From NCBI GenBank assembly GCA_037131955.1, contig JBAXQC010000051.1:1-19503 (forward strand): a stretch of DNA of 19,503 bases, given 5' to 3'. Both the position numbers and the translations under genes were made by a program. The stretch is from CAIMMJ01 sp037131955. GTDB lineage: Bacteria; Bacteroidota; Bacteroidia; UBA4408. The notes under the pieces are model-generated. The model saw nothing but the letters and a program-made list of their open reading frames with translations, did no database searches and was not told the origin of the DNA. This document shows, piece after piece, positions 16,020 through 19,503 of the stretch. The stretch's first letter is position 1. Each line of letters starts with the position of its first letter.

Positions 16020-16745
16020 TCATAAATTAGAAAAGTGATAGGTGGCACATACAAAAATAGCAGCAGTTTCTGTTCTTAATCTTTGAGTACCTAAACTAAT
16101 TTCTTTGAAATTATTTTGTTTAGAAAGCTCAATTTCTTGAAGACTAAAATCACCTTCCGGACCAATTAGGGCAATTACATTTCCTTTTAAATTTGAAGTT
16201 TTTAAATTTTGAAGTTCTGCATTTTTACAATGTGCAATAAGTTTATTTGAGAAATTTGAAAAATCTTTTTTTATAAATTGGGAGTATTTAATTGGCTCTA
16301 AAATTTGTGGTAAATATAAGTTGCCACTTTGCTTTAATGCAGCTATCGAAATTCTATTTAAGCGTTCGATATTAATTTTAAACTTTTCAGTTTTTTCTGT
16401 GATAATTGGTTGAATTATATCCACTCCCAATTCAACACATTTTTCTAGTAACCATTCAAATCTATCCGATTGTTTTGTTGGGGCAACCGCCAAAAACAAA
16501 GCATTCTTTTTCTCTTCTTTTCTTACAGTTGAAATAATTTTTGATGTACAATAGCCTTTTGCAACATCACTAATTTCACAAAAATATTCATGGCCATTTC
16601 CATCTAACACATAGATTGAATTTCCAATTTCATTTCTTAGGGTTTTAATGCAATGAATAAATTCATCGTTTTCTAAAATTATGTGCTCACCGCTAAATTT
16701 GTTTGAGTAAAAATAGCTTGTAAAATTTTTATTTCCTTTCTGCAT
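16020..16745 (-). CDS. rsmE: 16S rRNA (uracil(1498)-N(3))-methyltransferase
   Basis: RsmE methylates N3 of U1498 in the 16S rRNA of the small ribosomal subunit, using S-adenosylmethionine. The 241-residue length is typical. Residues about 8-75 form the N-terminal PUA-like RNA-binding barrel, including 'FIHCIKTLRNEIG' (about 29-41). The rest is a SPOUT methyltransferase domain with its knotted cofactor site: 'LAVAPTKQSDRFEWLLEKCVELGV' region, 'ALIGPEGDFSLQEIELS' (about 190-207) and 'LGTQRLRTETAAIFV' (about 218-232). All diagnostic motifs are present. Its start overlaps the end of the upstream acyltransferase gene by 17 bp, so the two are co-transcribed and probably translationally coupled. The start is the only Met near the expected N-terminus. 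Confidence 0.95.
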   Translation of the reverse strand: MQKGNKNFTSYFYSNKFSGEHIILENDEFIHCIKTLRNEIGNSIYVLDGNGHEYFCEISDVAKGYCTSKIISTVRKEEKKNALFLAVAPTKQSDRFEWLLEKCVELGVDIIQPIITEKTEKFKINIERLNRISIAALKQSGNLYLPQILEPIKYSQFIKKDFSNFSNKLIAHCKNAELQNLKTSNLKGNVIALIGPEGDFSLQEIELSKQNNFKEISLGTQRLRTETAAIFVCATYHFSNL

Positions 16746-17610
16746 GTTTCCATCTTTTGTGGGTCCAAAGCCACGAAGGTTTGTCTTTTAAAATTGATTC
16801 TTCTAATTTTTTTACAAAAATTTTAGTTATTTCTCCTTCGTCCAATTTACTTGGATCATTGGTGATTAAAGAATATTCTAATTTGTAATAACCTCTGCTT
16901 ATTTTTATACTATCGCCATACAAAACTGGCATATTGTATTGCCTAGCATATTTTTCTGCACCCATTGCCCATGGGACTCTCACACCAAAAAAATCTATCC
17001 AATAAGCATTGTTTTTATCTCTAGGATTTTGATCTGCCAAAAATCCATAAGCAATTCTTTCGTTGAGGTGTGTTTGAAAATAATTAGAAACATTTTTTGT
17101 AGAGCACAATTCTATTCCAAATCTTCCTCTGCTTTCTACCATTAACTTATCAAAATATTTATTGCTTAGTTGTTTGTAAATTCCCATTCCTTTCCAATCT
17201 CCCATTTGATGAAATTGAAGTGCTAGCCATTCCCAATTGGCGGTATGACCTGCCATAATAATTATACTTTGATTTTTTTCCTCAAATGGTTTGGCAAAAT
17301 CTGGATTTGCAACTTTTACTCTTTGTTTAAATTCATCTTCTGAAATACTGAAAACTTTTATGGTTTCAATAAGTAAATCAATAAAATGTCTGAAGAATTT
17401 TTTAGCTATGGCATTTCTTTCATTTTGACTCAGATGAGGAAATGCAATTTTTATATTTTCTAACACAACTTTTTTTCTGTAAGGAAAAAGATAATAGGTA
17501 ATATAAAATAGCCCACTGGAAAAGCCATATAATACAGGCAATGGCAAAAGTGAAAGTGGTTTTATAACCAGGTAAAAAAATAAGGCGGATAAGAAATTTT
17601 TAATCAACAT
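16729..17610 (-). CDS. LpxL/HtrB-type lipid A acyltransferase
   Basis: This 293-residue inner-membrane protein belongs to the lysophospholipid acyltransferase superfamily that adds secondary acyl chains to lipid A. A hydrophobic N-terminal anchor (about 5-38) precedes the catalytic HX4E motif at His122-Thr-Ala-Asn-Trp-Glu127 ('AGHTANWEW'). Later family elements are 'YGFLADQNPRD' (about 188-198) and the terminal 'PSWLWTHKRWKH'. The length is close to that of LpxL proteins. Which acyl chain is transferred cannot be read from the sequence. The gene heads a two-gene run with rsmE and is divergent from the tmRNA gene. The putative -7 element lies so close to the ATG that the transcript may have almost no leader. 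Confidence 0.92.
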   Translation of the reverse strand: MLIKNFLSALFFYLVIKPLSLLPLPVLYGFSSGLFYITYYLFPYRKKVVLENIKIAFPHLSQNERNAIAKKFFRHFIDLLIETIKVFSISEDEFKQRVKVANPDFAKPFEEKNQSIIIMAGHTANWEWLALQFHQMGDWKGMGIYKQLSNKYFDKLMVESRGRFGIELCSTKNVSNYFQTHLNERIAYGFLADQNPRDKNNAYWIDFFGVRVPWAMGAEKYARQYNMPVLYGDSIKISRGYYKLEYSLITNDPSKLDEGEITKIFVKKLEESILKDKPSWLWTHKRWKHAERK

Positions 17611-17614
17611 TTTT

Positions 17615-17645
17615 CAAAGGTAAAATCTGATTCTATTTCTGGCAA
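17615..17645 (-). promoter_or_regulatory. Putative promoter for the acyltransferase/rsmE operon
   Basis: On the minus strand TTG (17643-17645), a 20-base spacer and TACCTTTG (17615-17622) resemble TTG-N19-TAnnTTTG. The -7 element ends four bases before the ATG at 17610, which would give a leaderless or nearly leaderless mRNA. Confidence 0.5.
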
Positions 17646-17654
17646 GATTATTTG

Positions 17655-17662
17655 TACTTTTG
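17655..17662 (+). promoter_or_regulatory. -7 element of the tmRNA promoter
   Basis: TACTTTTG matches TAnnTTTG and ends 13 bases before the mature 5' end of tmRNA, leaving a short leader to be removed by RNase P. No clear TTG box was found at the usual spacing upstream. Confidence 0.6.
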
Positions 17663-17675
17663 CAGAAATAAAAAA

Positions 17676-18041
17676 GGGGCCGACCGGTTTTTGACAGCAG
17701 ATGTTTAGGTAGGTAAGCACGCCGAGCTTTGTGAAAGTGGCTCGATAATCTCAATTCTCAACCCTTTTATATGGCGAGTCTAACTACGCTTTGGCTGCTT
17801 AATTCCAAGAATTAAATAGCCTTTACTTCCGATAAAGCCTGTCTGCGGCGTTATCATCAGAAGTATCGAAAATGCAGAATAGTAAAAGTGATGTTGCTGG
17901 CTTTTGCGAAACTTTAGTAACTAAGCTATTGGATAGGCTTGCAAAACTGCCTTACTTTAGATAAAAACCAAAATTTTGCTAAGCGTGTAGAAAGCTTAGT
18001 TAAGCTTTGTTTGGACGAGGGTTCGAATCCCTCCGGCTCCA
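17676..18041 (+). ncRNA. ssrA: Transfer-messenger RNA (tmRNA)
   Basis: tmRNA rescues ribosomes stalled on broken mRNAs together with SmpB and marks the product for proteolysis. The two ends form the tRNA-like domain. GGGGCCG (17676-17682) pairs with CGGCTCC (18034-18040) over seven positions including one G-U. A T-arm, GAGGG-TTCGAAT-CCCTC (18017-18033), is followed by the discriminator A at 18041. An open frame at 17773-17802 encodes the tag Gly-Glu-Ser-Asn-Tyr-Ala-Leu-Ala-Ala and ends in TAA; the YALAA end is the normal degradation signal. The 366-base length is standard for a one-piece tmRNA. The next three bases are CTA, so the CCA end is not encoded and must be added after processing. A promoter element and a terminator flank the gene. 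Confidence 0.97.
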
Positions 18042-18050
18042 CTAAGTATT

Positions 18051-18086
18051 AAAACCATTTTGCAATTGCAAAGTGGTTTTTTTTTT
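18051..18086 (+). terminator. Rho-independent terminator of tmRNA gene
   Basis: AAAACCATTTTGCAA (18051-18065) pairs with TTGCAAAGTGGTTTT (18066-18080) with one G-U pair; the central bases form the turn. A run of T's to 18086 follows. Confidence 0.9.
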
Positions 18087-18340
18087 AATTTTTGATTTCT
18101 TTAGTTAATAGAAAAATTATCTGAGTGTTGCTAGTGTAAATAAATGTTGCATACAAAGTAAGAAGTTTAATGAACAATGAAAATAGAAGTCATAGAACTA
18201 AAATTAATATGTGATAGAGATTTTAAAACTATAGGTAAATTATGCAATCTTAATTTTAAATTTTATAATTAAACTCATTTTAAAAAATGGAGATTTGCAT
18301 CGTCAAAAGAATTTTAAACAACAAAAATCTATACCTTAAA

Positions 18341-19063
18341 ATGATACTAGAGGAAATAATTAACTACAGACGTTCAATAAGAAATTACAAAAATATTTCT
18401 ATTGATGAATTAAAAGTAAAACATTGCATAGAACTGGCAACATTGGCACCCAATAGCTCAAATATGCAGCTTTGGGAATTCTATCATATAACAAACCTGG
18501 AAACTTTAAAGAAACTTTCCATCGCATGTTTAGGCCAAGAATCAGCAACTACTGCACAACAAATGGTAGTGTTTGTTACCAGGCAGGATTTATATTTAAA
18601 AAGAGCAAAAAAAATGTTGGAATTAGAAACTCAAAATTTACAAAATAATAGTCCCAAAGAAAAGCTAGAAAAAAGAATGAAAACTAGGAAAATATATTAC
18701 GGTTTTGTTATGCCTTTTTTATACATACGTTTATTTGGAGTTTTTGGATTTATCAGAAAAATTGTTGTTAGTATAATTGGAATTTTTAGGCCAATAGTTT
18801 ACCAAGTATCTGAAAACGATATCAGAGTTGTGGTGCATAAAACTTGTGCTTTGGCAGCTCAAACATTTATGTTGGCAATGGCCAATGAAAAATACGATAC
18901 TTGCCCCATGGAAGGATTTGACAGTAGAAAAGTAAAACGTATTTTAAACTTGCCTTTTGGTGCAGAAATTAATATGATTATTTCCTGCGGAATTAGAAAT
19001 GAAAAAGGAGTTTGGGGAGATAGGATGAGAGTTCCATTTAATGAAGTTTATCACAAAATTTAA
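18341..19063 (+). CDS. Nitroreductase family protein
   Basis: The protein (240 residues from the chosen start) is an FMN-dependent NAD(P)H oxidoreductase of the nitroreductase fold. The N-terminus 'RRSIRNYKNISIDEL' (about 9-23) supplies the Arg-Ser/Arg FMN-phosphate contacts, and 'ATLAPNSSNMQLWEFY' (about 33-48) is the usual second FMN/dimer segment. 'TCPMEGFDSRKVKRILNLP' (about 187-205) and 'IISCGIRN' close the domain. A hydrophobic stretch at about 122-153, rich in Phe, Ile and Val, could form a membrane-contacting or substrate-covering insert. A longer frame begins at 18287, but its 18 extra residues lack family resemblance, and Met-Ile-Leu-Glu-Glu-Ile is a typical nitroreductase start. 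The physiological substrate is unknown. The gene seems to be transcribed alone; no consensus promoter was seen. Confidence 0.9.
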   Translation: MILEEIINYRRSIRNYKNISIDELKVKHCIELATLAPNSSNMQLWEFYHITNLETLKKLSIACLGQESATTAQQMVVFVTRQDLYLKRAKKMLELETQNLQNNSPKEKLEKRMKTRKIYYGFVMPFLYIRLFGVFGFIRKIVVSIIGIFRPIVYQVSENDIRVVVHKTCALAAQTFMLAMANEKYDTCPMEGFDSRKVKRILNLPFGAEINMIISCGIRNEKGVWGDRMRVPFNEVYHKI

Positions 19064-19184
19064 AAAAAGAAATTCTAATAATTTTTACTTTACCAAAGCA
19101 ATAATTATTGTATTATGTCTTTTGCCTTTTCCATTTAATTCCAACTCTAAATAGTTCCCGCATAAGTGGCATTGCATTCCTGCT
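19064..19184. other. Non-coding stretch after nitroreductase
   Basis: No coding frame is supported. The only structure seen is a 12-bp palindrome, CAATAATTATTG, at 19099-19110. It lies 36 bp past the nitroreductase stop and is not followed by a clean T-run. Confidence 0.4.
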
Positions 19185-19371
19185 CAGATTTACTTTAAGT
19201 CTTCAGACTTAACGAAAAAATAAATAGAAGTCAATGACTTCTATAATACAAAATAACTTAAAAACACCACTTAATTCACAGAGTTACTTTAAGTCTTCAG
19301 ACTTAAAGAAAAAATAAACAGAAGTCTATGACTTCTTTAGCGGAAAATAACTTAAATACACCACTTAATTC
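19185..19371. repeat. Two-copy direct repeat (94-bp period) made of paired hairpins
   Basis: Copy 1 (19185-19277) and copy 2 (19279-19371) align without gaps over 93 positions with 10 mismatches by eye. Each copy holds hairpin A, TTAAGTC-TTCA-GACTTAA (19195-19212 and 19289-19306), and hairpin B, AGAAGTC-NNN-GACTTCT (19226-19242 and 19320-19336). Each copy ends with CACCACTTAATTC. Both stems are identical between copies; the differences fall in a loop and in the spacers. The hairpins share the AAGTC/GACTT core. The structure resembles REP-like or IS200/IS605-end repeats, but no transposase is present in the window. Confidence 0.85.
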
Positions 19372-19503
19372 TTAGCTAAAATATACAACAACAAAATAAA
19401 AAGTCATGTAAAACATTTCTTTTCAACAATTGTTATCGTTCTAAATGTAACATCCATTTCTATTCAATGCAAAAATTCACCAAATTAAAAAAACTTCAAG
19501 AAC
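19372..19503. other. Non-coding right end of the window
   Basis: A/T-rich sequence with no supported gene, no terminator and no further copy of the hairpin repeat. A gene could begin just beyond the window edge. Confidence 0.3.

Noticed and set aside
18001..18044. A tRNA-like T-arm and acceptor end suggesting a tRNA gene
   Set aside because: It pairs with the sequence at 17676-17682 and belongs to the tmRNA; there is no anticodon arm.
18184..18196. AATAGAAGTCATA resembling one arm of hairpin B of the right-end repeat
   Set aside because: Only one arm is present and no hairpin forms, so it is most likely a chance match.
18177..18272. A 31-codon open frame (MKIEVIELKLICDRDF start) ahead of the nitroreductase gene
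   Set aside because: It is very short, shows no recognisable motif or promoter, and lies in A/T-rich spacer where chance frames are common.
18287..18340. An 18-residue N-terminal extension of the nitroreductase
   Set aside because: The extra residues do not resemble the family, and the ATG at 18341 gives a typical nitroreductase N-terminus.
19185..19371. CRISPR array
   Set aside because: There are only two copies of a long unit with internal hairpins, no short repeats with unique spacers and no cas genes.

Overview
The window is A+T-rich chromosomal DNA from a member of the Bacteroidota. Several signs agree on this: a surface-type lipoprotein, a large secreted protein with a type IX secretion (T9SS) C-terminal sorting domain, a propeller/Y_Y_Y/SpoIIE sensor phosphatase, a DUF4286 gene, promoters of the TTG-N19-TAnnTTTG type used with the Bacteroidota housekeeping sigma factor, and starts preceded by A/T-rich sequence rather than Shine-Dalgarno sites. 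Genus cannot be named from this sequence.

Layout: (1) 203-991 encodes a surface lipoprotein with its own terminator. (2) 992-1421 is a non-coding gap ending in a clear promoter for a two-gene secreted-protein operon: a beta-helix-like protein (1422-2519) and a 1211-residue repeat protein with a T9SS tail (2539-6174), closed by a strong terminator. (3) 6361-7067 is a compact MNT/HEPN nucleotidyltransferase pair with its own consensus promoter. (4) 7212-10517 encodes a membrane sensor with a SpoIIE-type phosphatase output, apparently started at TTG. (5) On the minus strand, 13010 to 10672 holds a small secreted TonB-C-like protein followed by a TMTC-like glycosyltransferase with TPRs. (6) On the minus strand, 15893 to 13081 is a tight three-gene run: maltokinase-like protein, DUF4286 protein, purC. 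(7) On the minus strand, 17610 to 16020 holds an LpxL/HtrB-type acyltransferase overlapping rsmE. (8) 17676-18041 is the tmRNA gene (tag GESNYALAA) with promoter and terminator, divergent from the acyltransferase. (9) 18341-19063 encodes a nitroreductase. (10) The right end has no gene but carries a 94-bp-period direct repeat built of two hairpins.

Most of the content is housekeeping (purine synthesis, 16S rRNA methylation, lipid A acylation, trans-translation) mixed with envelope and secretion genes. The candidates for something less ordinary are the hairpin repeat at the right end, the MNT/HEPN pair whose HEPN partner lacks the usual RNase motif, the three N-terminal EDPGFG-type repeats in the T9SS cargo, and the pairing of a TMTC-like glycosyltransferase with a secreted TonB-C domain protein. 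I saw no CRISPR array, phage module, transposase gene or canonical tRNA.
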